NCBI GenBank assembly: GCA_020747065.1
Contig: JAGMVK010000011.1
Span: forward strand, 310,001 to 374,000
DNA: 64,000 nucleotides
Reading direction: 5' to 3'
Origin: Cadophora sp. MPI-SDFR-AT-0126
Lineage: Eukaryota > Ascomycota > Leotiomycetes > Helotiales > Ploettnerulaceae
Position numbers and translations under genes: made by a program. This document shows, piece by piece, positions 10,116-20,910 of the stretch. A model generated the notes under the pieces. That model searched no databases. It was not told where the DNA came from and worked only from the letters and a program-made list of their open reading frames with translations. The number at the start of each line of letters is the position of its first letter. The stretch's first letter is position 1.

Positions 10116-10190
10116 GGGCCGGATAGTTCAGTGGTAGAATACGTGCTTTGGGTTAATATTCAACGCCTGTACGTGGTCTTGGGTTCAATG
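10116..10190 (+). pseudogene. Decayed tRNA-Pro(UGG)-like element
   Basis: An A-box-like TAGTTCAGTGG (10124-10134) and a degraded B-box-like GGTTCAA (10182-10188) lie 58 bp apart, as in a tRNA with a short intron. Between them ACGTGC-TTTGGGT and GTACGT can form an anticodon stem around a TGG anticodon loop, with about 15 extra bases where tRNA-Pro introns sit. The T stem does not pair (TTGGG against TGAGT) and no 3' acceptor strand complements the 5' GGGCCGG, so it should not make a working tRNA. C-to-T changes relative to a normal CCGGG T stem could reflect RIP-like mutation. Immediately after comes a (GA)n tract, so a tRNA-derived SINE is an alternative. Confidence 0.5.
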
Positions 10191-10202
10191 TGAGTAATAA
10201 TC

Positions 10203-10211
10203 AGAAAGAGA

Positions 10212-10276
<65 letters not shown>
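10203..10276. repeat. (GA)n microsatellite
   Basis: About 70 bases of GAAAGA grading into pure GA dinucleotides, starting 13 bases after the tRNA-like element. It may be the tail of that element or an independent microsatellite. Confidence 0.95.
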
Positions 10277-10278
<2 letters not shown>

Positions 10279-10556
10279 GTGGATGAAGACTGATGAGATT
10301 AATAGCCCCAATTCGGCCCCTCGTTTAGAGAGATTTACTTTTTGAATATTTTGGAAGTTTGGGGACATGTTGAGGTTTTGGTTTTGGGCTTTGGGATGGG
10401 GGGTTTATTGTGATTTGCACGTTTTGCTTGACTGATAAAGTTGAGTGGAGTGATAATTTTTGTAAGTTCTTGAAATGTGGAATTGTGCTCCACCATTAAG
10501 CAACGTCAACATCCACCTCTCCCTTTCCCCTTTCCCCTCCCCTCATCAACCCCTAA

Positions 10557-10856
10557 TCAACCCCTCGGATCGACCCCCGTACTCTTATGCCTATTATGAT
10601 CCAAAAACACCACATCCTTCCTCACCCCTCCATCTCCCTCCAGCTTCACCCTCCTACCCACCACTTCCCATCCATCCGGCAACGGCTTGCTCTCCACAGG
10701 AATCGGCGCAAACCCATCGCGATGCTGATTCGGATTGCGAGGGTCGTAGTAGGTTTTTTTGTTTGTGGCGGTTTGCAACCAGAATTGTTGGTTTGTGGTT
10801 GGTGTGATGCCGCGGGTCCAGCCTGAGGGGAGGGGACGGGGATCGGTGGGTGACAT
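10557..10856 (-). CDS. Small WW-domain protein
   Basis: 99 aa, ATG at 10856. Residues 8-41 form a WW-type domain: LPSGWTRG, then FWLQTATNKKTYYDPRNP. The first Trp, the aromatic pair and the closing Pro are in place, although the usual second Trp is replaced (YYDPRNP). A second, more diverged repeat starts at LPDGWEVV and ends HKSTGVDPR, with a longer loop and no second Trp. WW domains bind proline-rich peptides; two units suggest an adaptor. There is no catalytic domain, signal or membrane segment. Single exon. Partners are unknown. Confidence 0.7.
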   Translation of the reverse strand: MSPTDPRPLPSGWTRGITPTTNQQFWLQTATNKKTYYDPRNPNQHRDGFAPIPVESKPLPDGWEVVGRRVKLEGDGGVRKDVVFLDHNRHKSTGVDPRG

Positions 10857-11758
10857 GGCTGGGACTGGAGAGATATTTGGTAGGTATTTGTATTTTGTTC
10901 TATCAGCGATTTTGAGATGTTTGAATTGTGATGTGAACAGTTGCTGGATTTCACGGGACTCGTGAAATTATATTGATGATGCCGGACCGTATGTATGTAA
11001 GCGACTTTATGTCAACATCCACAAGGCGGCCCAATCAACAGCGGCTCGCTGCCGCATTCGCCACATCGATCAGAAAAGTAAATACTCCTTCTGTTCCCGG
11101 CCCTAACTACATGCATTCGCGGTCGGGCCGTTGACGCTTGCTTTAATGCGCTGCCGCAGCCTTGCAGGTGTCAAGTGATGGATTTAAAGTTTAGCTGGTG
11201 ATCTAGATGGGACTGGTACTCATGTGATGAGGTTGCACGAATGGTGTGGTGCGATTGGGCTTTGTTGGGATGATGTCAAGGAACTCGTTTGGCTTGATCG
11301 GTAGGGTCAAGAAGCTTAAGTCAGCGATCAATTTCTCGTTTTGTTTCACAACGGATTTAGATGTGAATTGCCCAACGATTCATCTTAGTGGTCCTTACTC
11401 CGGATTCTGGTGAGAGTAATTCAAGGAGAATTACATAGTTGGCATGTACGCAAATGTGCCGTTTTCGATTGCGCCAGTGGTATTCGAAATCTCAAGTCCT
11501 CCAGTGGCGCTGAAACCGCAGCAGGTATCACTTAACTTAGCCCGCCTATTTCCAGGCTGTGAAAAGGGTCAAAGGATGGACACACTTGTACTTGTTACAA
11601 AGAAGTTCTTCTCCTCACCATATCATTGATTGAGTCATGAAAGGTTACATTGAATTGGTTGAGAAGTATGTACACCTTATCCATTTTGTAGTAATCTGCA
11701 CACACACGTTCTTTACATCGTCACCAAAAACCCTACTCGCTCTGGCAGACCCTCACGC
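10857..11758. other. Intergenic
   Basis: 5' flank of the WW gene and unannotated DNA. No open frame with recognisable coding character was found. Confidence 0.45.
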
Positions 11759-13070
11759 CTAATAATATCCATAAAGTCCCTTCTGCCACCACCCACACCT
11801 CTCATTAATCATCTCCTCATCAACCCTCGAATCAATAAACATCTCATCAAATTTCAACACCCTGCCCTCCCCGAGTTTTAAGGACGGAGCTCCGTTTTGC
11901 CACGATGCTAAACCATTTGGACAGATTGTGTCATGTAAACCATCTTAGATACTTATCCAATGCTGCTCTGTAGCTGCGAGTCGGAGGTTGCCAATTGAAA
12001 GAGCTGCATGGCCAATATTGCTGAAGTTATAGTAGACGTTACTCTTTTTTGACTGATCTGTAGTAAGCCATAGAATGATCCAAGAAAACCACAACAGAGT
12101 AACGAGCTTGATTGGCTGTGTATCAAATAGCCAAATCCGCGTTATACGCACTTGTAAAAATCGTACTCAGCGCCAACACTGAACAACTTTCGGAGGTAAA
12201 CGTTTGCCACATCATGAAGGCAACCAGGTAAATGGTTCATAACCTCCCAATCCTGTACCCGAGATGATTTCGAAACAAAGTCAATGATCAGGAGGCACAT
12301 AGTCTGAGACTTAATTAGAATCTTTCTGATATGCTTTCTTCTCAATATTATTTCTCACTGTATTGCCGTCTGAAGAGGTCTCCATGTCCATGTCCACATC
12401 CCCGCCTGTCCGCCACCAGATGATCTATAAGATGTCTGGCCTGCAGCCACGTCCAGTCTGGCCGGGGTAGGATATGGAGGTGCGGAGAAAGGCATAGGAA
12501 TCTTCGTAGGGGATCGAAATAGACATCATCAAAGGCTTTCTAGAGTTACAAAATAAGCGTAGACGACAAAATCAAGGGCTATCGCGTAGCAGGATGAGGG
12601 GACAAATCCGAGGTTTAGCCATCACGCTTACTCAGCCATATTATCACTTTTGGTGCTTCTCTGACCGAGAACTCTCCTGACTTCCACCTTTTTCGTGGCA
12701 TCAATCCATCGCCAACAAATTGCGGTCGGCACTCTTACCATATCTGGCATCACTTGGAAGCAGACTGGAGCTTTAAAAGCCTCCCCCTCCACGAACAGCT
12801 CCTGCGTCAAATCGCTTTTCATGGAATCATCTCAGGCGTGATCTCAAACCCAGACTTCTCAGGACTGGGTGCAATATTGCCCGCCTCTCTTCTTTTCGGA
12901 GTATTTCCTTTTTCGCTATCCTGGTCAATATCTGAACTTTGCTGTTCAAATTCGCTAGGCTAGAATCCTACGATCAAAGGTGATTCGTGTGGAACTTACC
13001 GGGCTGCGAAGCAGAGCGCCCGGCTGAACTATTGTGATCTTCTCGCGACTTAGTAACCAACAACTTGATT
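11759..13070 (-). pseudogene. Coding-like fragments that do not form one gene
   Basis: On the minus strand several short segments read like protein. A terminal exon-like piece ends at 11759 (SWQNGAPSLKLGEGRVLKFD, then CGWWQKGLYGYY and stop). Another at about 12142-12230 reads VANVYLRKLFSVGAEYDFYK. One at about 12720-12820 reads ELFVEGEAFKAPVCFQVMPD. A fourth near 12860-13060 reads EFEQQSSDIDQDSEKGN and REDHNSSAGRSASQP, with a clear GTAAGT donor at about 13000. Between the third and fourth pieces the frame changes across an ATGA with no intron possible. This fits either a decayed gene or a multi-exon gene I could not assemble. The protein family is not recognised. Confidence 0.3.
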
Positions 13071-13717
13071 ACAGTGGAAGGGTTTCACAACGACATGTGA
13101 TATTCTCGGACGGACTATTTCCCAAATTCTCAACACAGCTTTCATTCTAAGGCGGGGTAGAACATGTAGGGGTCTGCAATGTTCCGCCCGATCACACCCA
13201 CAGAAACCATTCAAGTGCCCAAATATCGAAGCTGAAATGCATGACCTGAAATGCACTTTCTCCAAACCTGGTTTTCACAAATAATGATTAGATGTCATTG
13301 GCTTCGTGGGATCTGCCGTCTAAAGGTCGAAGCCAGCACATTGTGTAACGCGCCACAGCCTTGTGCTATTGGCCCCGGAAAGCCGAAGAATTGGCTGGGC
13401 AAGACTTCAAGCAAGCCAGGGCATTTTTCTCACAAGGCTGAGGAATCATGGAGCTGTTTTTCTTATCCCATGCATGTGTATAGCGCTCAAGGCTCAAGCC
13501 TCATTCCCTCACGCGAATGCTGCACACCACTTTGCCCTTTTGCCCAGCCTTGCGACAAACGAATGAACCAAATATCAGTTGTCTTTTGTCTGTTTTTTTT
13601 TATCAACTTTCAATCGAATTGCTGCCCCAGATTACCATTGAGCTGCTGTTCTCAGGGTACTGCAAACATCCATTTGGTATCGATCAATAGGCAGGCCGGT
13701 GTATCGGCAAGATTGCC
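13071..13717. other. Intergenic
   Basis: 5' flank of the lectin-like gene. A plus-strand open frame at 13251-13829 (192 codons, Cys/Pro-rich) overlaps the start of that gene in another frame and is not credible. A T-rich run (13590-13605) precedes the likely leader. Confidence 0.45.
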
Positions 13718-15562
13718 ATGGCGGATGAGCTTGCTCGTCACCATTCAATTTCACCCATTGAAGTGGAAGATACATCGCATTCCTTCGGTGCTGTTTCTCC
13801 CCGGCACAACAGTGCTGTTGGCAGCATAGGAATCGCTCCCGACTCATACGACCCAAATGGCGCTCGTCAGAGTACGATACAGGCCGGAAGACAGACAGAA
13901 CCTATGATCGAACCTGATTCAAATCCTGGATTATTCGATAATGACGGCCTGCCTCGAGGCAATAGCCCACCGATCGTGACTGCACACGCCACCGAGTCTC
14001 GATTAGCAGTTACGACTTCAGACCGTGGCAATCGAAGTGACACTGAAGGCCTGATCGCTCGAACACTCAGTGAACGTGGTAGTAGTTTACTGCCGACCAC
14101 AATGCCTCGTGTACCCCCGCCAGTCGAAGATGGCCATCGAGAACCGTGGTGGAACGGACTGCGCCTACGCTGGGCGAGTCTCAAGAAACGACGCTGGGTT
14201 TTCGTCTTAACGTCACTCTTACTTTGCTTGACTATCGCTCTTGTCGTCGTAATTGTTCTGTGGAAAGCGTCAGAGAGCGGAGGTAATATCAGGATCTCTC
14301 TGTCTAGCGTCACAGAAGTCACCCTCCAACAGTCGAGCGCTCGTCCCAGAACCAATTCCGGTGTCGGCGCCACGACCATCGACCTGGCCTCGATATTCTC
14401 ATCTGTTGATGACAACGCCCCTGAGACAATTGTCGCATACATCGATGCATCATCTACCTCCTCAGCTCGGCTCTGCATCAGGAAGAAGTCTGGTGCAGCA
14501 TGGCTGACTAATGTTCAATGCATCACGAGCAAAAACGTGAACCCAAAGCCTGATTCACCGATTTCCGTGCTGGATTGGATCGGCGGACCTTCTATCTTCT
14601 TCATCACTGTTGACAATACACTCAGTGGGGTTGATTACGTACCACACAATGTAACCTGGAAGTTGAGCAGCGTCGCCGCTCAGGGAAAGGAAGTAAACAA
14701 AGAGAGTAAGCTAGCGAGCGTCACGTGGCTGAACGGAACCTCTGCCTGGATCTACGTAAGTGTTCCATCGTTTCCTTCCTCCCTGCTCAGGAAATCCTGA
14801 GATGTCTCGAGAGGGATTGTGCCTCACACATTTTGGTTGAAACAACTGTTCCGTCCCTTGGCATTCCTGGACTCTCTTTTGAAAGACAGTACGCACTGAC
14901 CGCGAATCACTCCATAGTATCAAGATGCCGACTTCCAGATACGGGAGTTCGGTATTGATGATTATAGGGATGAGTCATGGCGCGATGGATCTGTTGGTCC
15001 TTTAGGTCTGGCACAGGATGGAACCGGCATCGGTGCGAGTCGTTGGATGGACGGAGGAAGTGAGGTCATGGAAATACTCTGTCAGGTCAGCCAACCCCCA
15101 AGGCCTTTCTTCTTTTGAGGGATCAGAATTTATCAAACTGACGCTGTGGTTCTTAAGGCAACTAACGGGGCTTTACACGGCCGTGTGTATCGAAATTCTG
15201 TTTGGCTATCGGACTTTTACTCGGTCGATGGCACACCCGGAACAATCACACAAGGAGCCTCGATGACGGCCACGACTGTCAACCAGAAGAACGGGACTGT
15301 CGTGCTCCTCGCGTACGTCGATAACTCAGGCTTCTTGACTGTGCAGTCCAGAGAGACTGCCAATATCTCGACCGTCTACAGCGGGTTCTCGACACCGAAG
15401 AGATTGGTGGAGGGCGATGGGAAGATCGTTACTGGATTGGCTGCCGTAGGCATGTCTGGGGAGCCGAAGGTGTATTTTGTTGTAAATCAGAGAATCCTGG
15501 AGCTTTCCGCGACTGATGTCGCTACAGCGAACTGGACGACTGTGGATGTTACCTCTGTTTGA
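13718..15562 (+). CDS. Type II membrane protein with fucose-lectin-like beta-propeller
   Basis: Predicted 536 aa from three exons: 13718-14755, 14918-15085 and 15158-15562. Introns are 162 and 72 nt; the first joins SAWIY to YQDADFQIREFG, which rebuilds a propeller-blade motif. Residues 1-155 are disordered and would be cytosolic. A single transmembrane helix spans about 160-182 (WVFVLTSLLLCLTIALVVVI), preceded by basic residues (KKRRW), giving an N-in orientation. The outer part repeats short blade-like strands (IYYQDAD, VYRNSVWLSD, VYFVVNQRILELSA) like the fungal fucose-specific lectin fold. Sugar-binding residues cannot be judged by eye. A role in cell-surface carbohydrate recognition is inference. 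Confidence 0.65.
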
Positions 15563-16130
15563 AGGATAGGCGACATTTCTTATGTAGATTTCGGGGGGTT
15601 TTTTTACGTTCTCTTGGGCGTCCTGGGACCAACTTTTGTTACTGTGGAGTTTCGTGGAAGGGATACGAAATTATGATACCCAATATTGAGACAGACTGAT
15701 CTCTCATTTGTCCTGCTTCAACGCTGGAATGATGACACCTTGAAGATCCTAGTTACTGTCAGATTTCTACGTATGCTTTCTCGGTCATGGCAGAGTGAGA
15801 TATAGTATGCCCTTGGTTTTCCCCTGCAATTAATAAGTTTAACATATGTTTCGAGGTATCTCATGGACTGTCCATGTCACTTCTTTCTGCCTATCATGAA
15901 ATCCGCGGCGCCTCAGGCGTCTAGGTTGGATTTAGATAGGCTTAACTAGCGCGCACGTGCTAATTTTAGTCTAGATAAGCGAGAATTTAGCTTTTTGATC
16001 GATCTCTTGGCTTATCCGCTCATCCCCGCATTTCTTCAAGATCAGCATCGCCGCGTTTTTCAGTCTTTACCCCTGTTTGGCCTCGCTACGGAGTGTTTGG
16101 TTACATCGAGATAAGCGACAAGGGGGCAAG
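15563..16130. other. Intergenic
   Basis: 3' end of the lectin-like gene and promoter of the next plus-strand gene. AT-rich around 15940-16000. No feature was found. Confidence 0.45.
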
Positions 16131-17115
16131 ATGTCAGAAGTTGCCGAGTCATCCGACAGCTCTGAGACCAAGAAGGGCAAGCGCGCCAGACTGGGATCAT
16201 ATCTGTGAGTGCCTTATTCATTGCTCTTCGTGTCGCTGAGCGATGTCTGATCGCCCACAGGAGCGGAGAATGGGATAAGGGAAAGGAGAAGTCGAAGGAA
16301 GGTCTGATGAAGGGATGGGAGATGGGCAAGGAGAAAGGCAAGGCCGAGTGGGTCAAGGGCAAGACGGCGCTGCAACACTCACTCGGTCTTGGTGCTGTTC
16401 CTAACGTCATCCCACCCGGCGAGGCACGTTTAGATGGAGAGCTTCGTTTGGTTGAGATAGGCTGGCATCCTGTGGCTGGTATGGGTGGGAAGTGGCTCGC
16501 TGAGCAATCTGGCATCGGGAAGATGATCACCAAGAACATCGGCACATATCCCGACCCGACACAGCACTGGGCTGTCCTTGTTGGTGACTTTGTGCATCAG
16601 CTATGGATGGACGAGAACCTTGATGTCATTTATAACAACGAGGTACTTGTTAGAGACCAATGGCGCACCTTCGAGGTCGGAAAGACAAGATTCACAGACG
16701 AAGCCTTGCGGCAGGCAGGTGAGTGCTCCTTGCCGCAATTTCACAAGATTCCCAATGTTGACATCAGTCAGCCGTGATGACTATCTACAAAATGCGACAG
16801 GAAAGAGCTGCATACAACATTATCAGCAACAACTGTCAGAATTTCGCTGTCCGTCTGCTCGATGCAATCCAAGTCGGCGCTCATCACCAGTTCGCGACCA
16901 GTTTTGCCGTTTATCAGGCTGCGACGGGTGATGGAACGATCAAAGACCTCTTCGTTGATGCACATCCAGAAGAACAAAAGATTGATCCGGCAGAGCCAGG
17001 TATTCAGCGAACTGACACAGTCCAGCACGCACAGACTGTCATGGATGAGAATACAACCAAGTTGGACAATCACAGATCGAAATCGTGGTTCTCGCGCGGA
17101 GATTTCAATTCCTGA
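16131..17115 (+). CDS. Candidate permuted NlpC/P60 (LRAT/PPPDE-like) protein
   Basis: Predicted 291 aa from exons 16131-16204, 16261-16718 and 16772-17115; introns are 56 and 53 nt with GTGAGT donors. The short first exon (MSEVAESSDSSETKKGKRA) is below ORF-calling size. A Lys/Gly/Glu-rich helical segment (about 25-60) is followed by a globular domain. His127 lies in QHWAVLVGD and Cys199 in SNNCQNFAVRLLDAI; His-before-Cys order with an NCxxF motif is the signature of circularly permuted papain-like folds (LRAT, PPPDE, H-Ras-like suppressor type). Those families include thiol peptidases, deubiquitinases and lipid acyltransferases. The catalytic role here is inference. It is followed 446 bp downstream by the NLR on the other strand, tail to tail. 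Confidence 0.62.
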
Positions 17116-17560
17116 CTCTCATGCCCCCACTTCATGAAATTCACAAGATGATGTATTTAGATACCCTGCTTATCTGCCTGATTTTAGAGCTAACGATTGC
17201 TTTATACAAACAAATTGCTCGTCTCAGTGTTCACAAACTCATTGGCCGCCTCTGTATGTGCGAACTTGGTCTTGACGCTTAGACTCGGCATCGTGCTTGA
17301 CTTCTTGCAATTCCACCAGGCACCGGTCTCATACTATTTTCAAATCAAGCCGGTTTCTCGAAAGCCAGCAGCATGAGTCTGTTGGACGTTAACAGGGGCT
17401 CAGGACACCATCTTCAAGAAAAACATTGTCTGTAGAACGCTGTCTGTAGAGCTCATAGGTCCTCGAAGAAGTATTAGCGTAACAGTTAGAAGTTAGCTCA
17501 CTCCCAGCGACAGGAGGCTCGGGCCTCTCACAATACTGCAGTCTTTTGAGTCGTATGAAG
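17116..17560. other. Convergent intergenic region
   Basis: Shared 3' region of the plus-strand permuted NlpC/P60-like gene and the minus-strand NLR. No feature beyond AT-rich termination-like sequence. Confidence 0.45.
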
Positions 17561-20500
17561 TTATGCATCCTCATCATCCTTGTCAACGAAGTCCGCTATT
17601 GTCACAATCTTGCTTGTCTAGGCGGATTAGTTGATTATCAATGAAAGCAGGAGTATTGAGCCTACATCTAGGAGATACCTGTAGTCTTTTTCTCTCTCCG
17701 TGCCAGGTCTAGTGTCCTTCTCCATCTGCTTCAAGGTTATCCATTTCCTCTTCAATCCTCTTAGCAGCACCATGAAACCAATTCCACCTGGGGTATTCTG
17801 TGCTCTTATCCTGTTGATCTCCTCAAGTATATCTCTCTCTTGGACCCAGACATCGCTGATTGGCCCCAAAATCGGTGCTGAGTTGTTTTGACCTCGGGCC
17901 CAGTAGTCCTTTAGAAGACTTTCGTTCTTGGCTTTCTGCAACAAAGATAACGCATTGTCGCCACTTGAAGTCGCAATCGTGGGATTAGCGCCCCATTGGA
18001 GAAGTTGGCATGCGATTTTGGGTCGACATTGCGCTATTGCTTCGAAGAGGGGTGTGAAGCCAGCAGAATTCTGCGTGTCTAAGTCACTCCCGGCCTCATG
18101 TAGAACTTTGAGTGTCTTCAAAGACCCAGATCTTTCGGCCCTGAAGAAGGGCGTTGATCCGGACTCATTTGTGGCGTGAGGCGAGGCTCCATGGTGGATA
18201 AGCAACTTGACGATATTTGCATGGCCTCCTTCGGCGGCAAAGTGGAGCGGCGTCATCAGGGAGGTCGTACGTTTTGGATCTTGGGCTGTTCTAAGGTCGA
18301 CCGAAGCGCCATCTTTGATCAGCCTTTCCACAACTGAGTAATCGCCGCACCGTGCTGCCAAATGCAGAGCGGAAACACCACATTCAAGATTGTTGATCTT
18401 CTCCTTTGGGTACATTAACATTTCTACAAGACTAGGTATGCGAAATTCGATAGCATAGTGCAAAGGAGGACGACCTGGACAATAGTAGTAGATGTCGTGG
18501 TGGTACATCTGCTGCCAGGAAATGTACTTTCCCTGGTGCTTTGAAGGCATCAGAAACCATTCTAGCAGGTTGATTATTTCCGAGTCAAGAGTTTTGGAAG
18601 ACGAGCTGTTTAAGATGTGATCAGGCCAATATCGACATGAGTAGTCATAAAATGTGAAGTCTGAGGTCCTCTTTCTTAGCTCGGTCCTCTCCATATGTAG
18701 AGCCTGGCGTCCTGGGGATTCGTTTTCATTCTTTCGAGAAGTATTATAATAATCAACCTTTTCCGCCGCATCATGCGTGTAGGCTGTCACGGACAGAGGA
18801 AGCTCAAAATCATCGAAGGCTATGTATTGCAAGCATATTTTTGCAAATGAGCTCTGCACAAGTTCTGACTCCATGCAGAAGTGTTTTGCAAGCTCTGGAA
18901 CCATCTTGCCAGATTTCAGGTACTCTTCGACGGAGGAGTGTGCGAGGATAATGAGGGTGATTTTTGGTCCTCTCAGATCGAAGCATTCCTTTCCCCCTGT
19001 CTCTTGCTCATTTAAAGTGACCAGGCTTCCAAGTGAGGCGGCCAGGTCAAGCAGGTCAGTGGCAATGCCTGATTTATCCAGTCGTGTATTCCCAGGACGC
19101 ATGGAAATCACTTCCCCAACTTGTTCTAGAGTGAGAGGTACAATCGAGTACAGGAGCAACTGTAAGATACGCCTTATATCATCGATCTCATCGGGATACT
19201 GGGCGCAAATCTGGTGGAGTATTTTATCGTATGTTGGGTAGAGGTCCGATGGCAACTTGACCAATGCCTCTTTGATCGCTCGGTCCGATTTGAGTCGACA
19301 TATGTAATCCAAGTGAAGTTTTGCTATCAAGATCCTAAATTTTTAGCCTTGAATATGCGCCATAAGAGGCTGCTTACATTCCATCGGCGTTTCTCTCCAA
19401 CTCCGCCACGATCTGAGCCTCGAGACTTTTATCCCTCAGCTTAAGTCTGCCGGCAATCAGTCGATTGCTAGTTTCCGCAGCAAGATATTCGCGAATATCT
19501 TCTCGCATATTCTCAGCTACTGGCATTCGATATTTTGCAATTGGATCAATAAGTCGAGCAAGGTCAACATCGTGCCTACTCGTCAAAAGTAGACTTATGT
19601 TGGACCTCTTCGCTAGACTACTCAGCCCAGAGATGAAATTGCTTGGATCTGAGCATTCGTCAATGGCGTCAACAACCAGGCAAATTGAGCTCCTGTTCAT
19701 GCACAGATGGCTAATCAGGTCGATGTACTCCGAAGTAGATGGAGGCTTCGCCGGAGGAGAGTCAGTCATTTTCTCCTGACGCCATGATTTGACTTGCGCG
19801 AAAGAGTCCTCGTTCCCGTCCAGAATCTGCTTTACAAGGCTGACAAGAAGGTCCTGGAATGATCTTTTACTCGAATCTCGGTGGTCACAAAAAAAGTATA
19901 AGACTGCGCAATTTGTGGCGTCTGAGGTACGCTGGTGGAGCCAATCTGTGATGGTCGCCCTATGCCCAGTTAGAATTGTACGAGGGCAAAAGAATAACCA
20001 ACGCTAAGACCGTTTTCCCACATCCAGCTGTAAAATATATCAGTATAAGACTTCCAGGTGTAATTTGGCTGGGATATTCTCACCTATCCCATACAACCAC
20101 ATACAAGCTCCTCGATCAAGCAACCACTCACGAAAAGTGGAGCATTCTAAGATCCATGACCCTGTGGCACCGTGTCGCTGGGATAGGGCTTCTTGGTATG
20201 TCGTTTCGGATTTGATCCCGTCAACACGAAGCCATCGACGAATATCGTTTCGTTCAGTTTGTTTGATTTGAAGCTGCTGAGAAGACTTCACAACCGCCAG
20301 ATTCTGTTCCATTGCTCTAGTGGCAGACTTCAGACCTGTTATGTCATCCTGCAATATCCTTATATCCCCCCTGCATGCAGTCAGTATTTGGCAATCGTGG
20401 AGGTCAAGAAACTGACAGAGCCTCGATGGCATTATGGTCGATCGATTTGGCCAGCATCTCCAGCCTGGCCAAAGTCTTGGAGCTGTCGACCTGCACAGCT

Positions 20501-20910
20501 GCACTCAACGTCTCTCTGAGTCTCACAAGATGTTCAATTGTCTCCTTCGTTTCCTTGTCCTTGAAAGGCCACAACAATCTCTTTCCAATATTCTTGACTT
20601 GCTCTCCTTGGATTTGCTGACAAGCCTTCACGGTCTTCTGTACAACCTTCACCATTCGTTGGCAATCCTCGAAAGTTCCCAACTTTTCAAGCGCCTCAAG
20701 TGCGGCTCTTGTAGTCACATTTTGATTCTCTGTAGCCAGTTGCTCAAGCTGGTCGAGCAACTCATTCAAGCCCGTCAGCTCCCGAATGAGAGTTCTGATC
20801 TCTGAGGGGGCTCTCTTGGCTTTTGCCAAGTAGCCATAGCCCAGTGCGAGCACCTCTGCGGTGATTGACACCAGTTGCACAATTGAGGCAGCGGCTCCAA
20901 CGACCTCCAT
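17561..20910 (-). CDS. NACHT-ankyrin STAND protein (fungal NLR)
   Basis: Predicted 1031 aa from six exons: 20910-20417, 20370-20084, 20027-20003, 19959-19378, 19334-17679 and 17612-17561 (the last junction is tentative; otherwise the stop is at 17627). The helical N-terminus (MEVVGAAASIVQLVSITAEV) resembles the fungal N-terminal domain of STAND proteins, thought to be a HeLo-like death or signalling domain. The NACHT P-loop GIAGCGKT (about 259-266) lies mostly on a 25-nt microexon; Walker B is CLVVDAIDE (about 362-370), with LLLTSRHD as a sensor-like motif. Ankyrin repeats follow (for example LHLAARCGDYSVVERLIKDG, LHFAAEGGHANIVKLLIHHG). Family members act as ligand-triggered oligomers in heterokaryon incompatibility; ankyrin repeats would sense the ligand. 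Introns are 43-66 nt. Confidence 0.85.

Noticed and set aside
13251..13829. 192-codon plus frame
   Set aside because: Overlaps the well-supported lectin-like gene start in a different frame.
14725..14958. Possible extra exon within the first intron of the lectin-like gene
   Set aside because: It would need a 35-nt intron, and direct joining of SAWIY to YQDADFQ rebuilds a propeller motif better.
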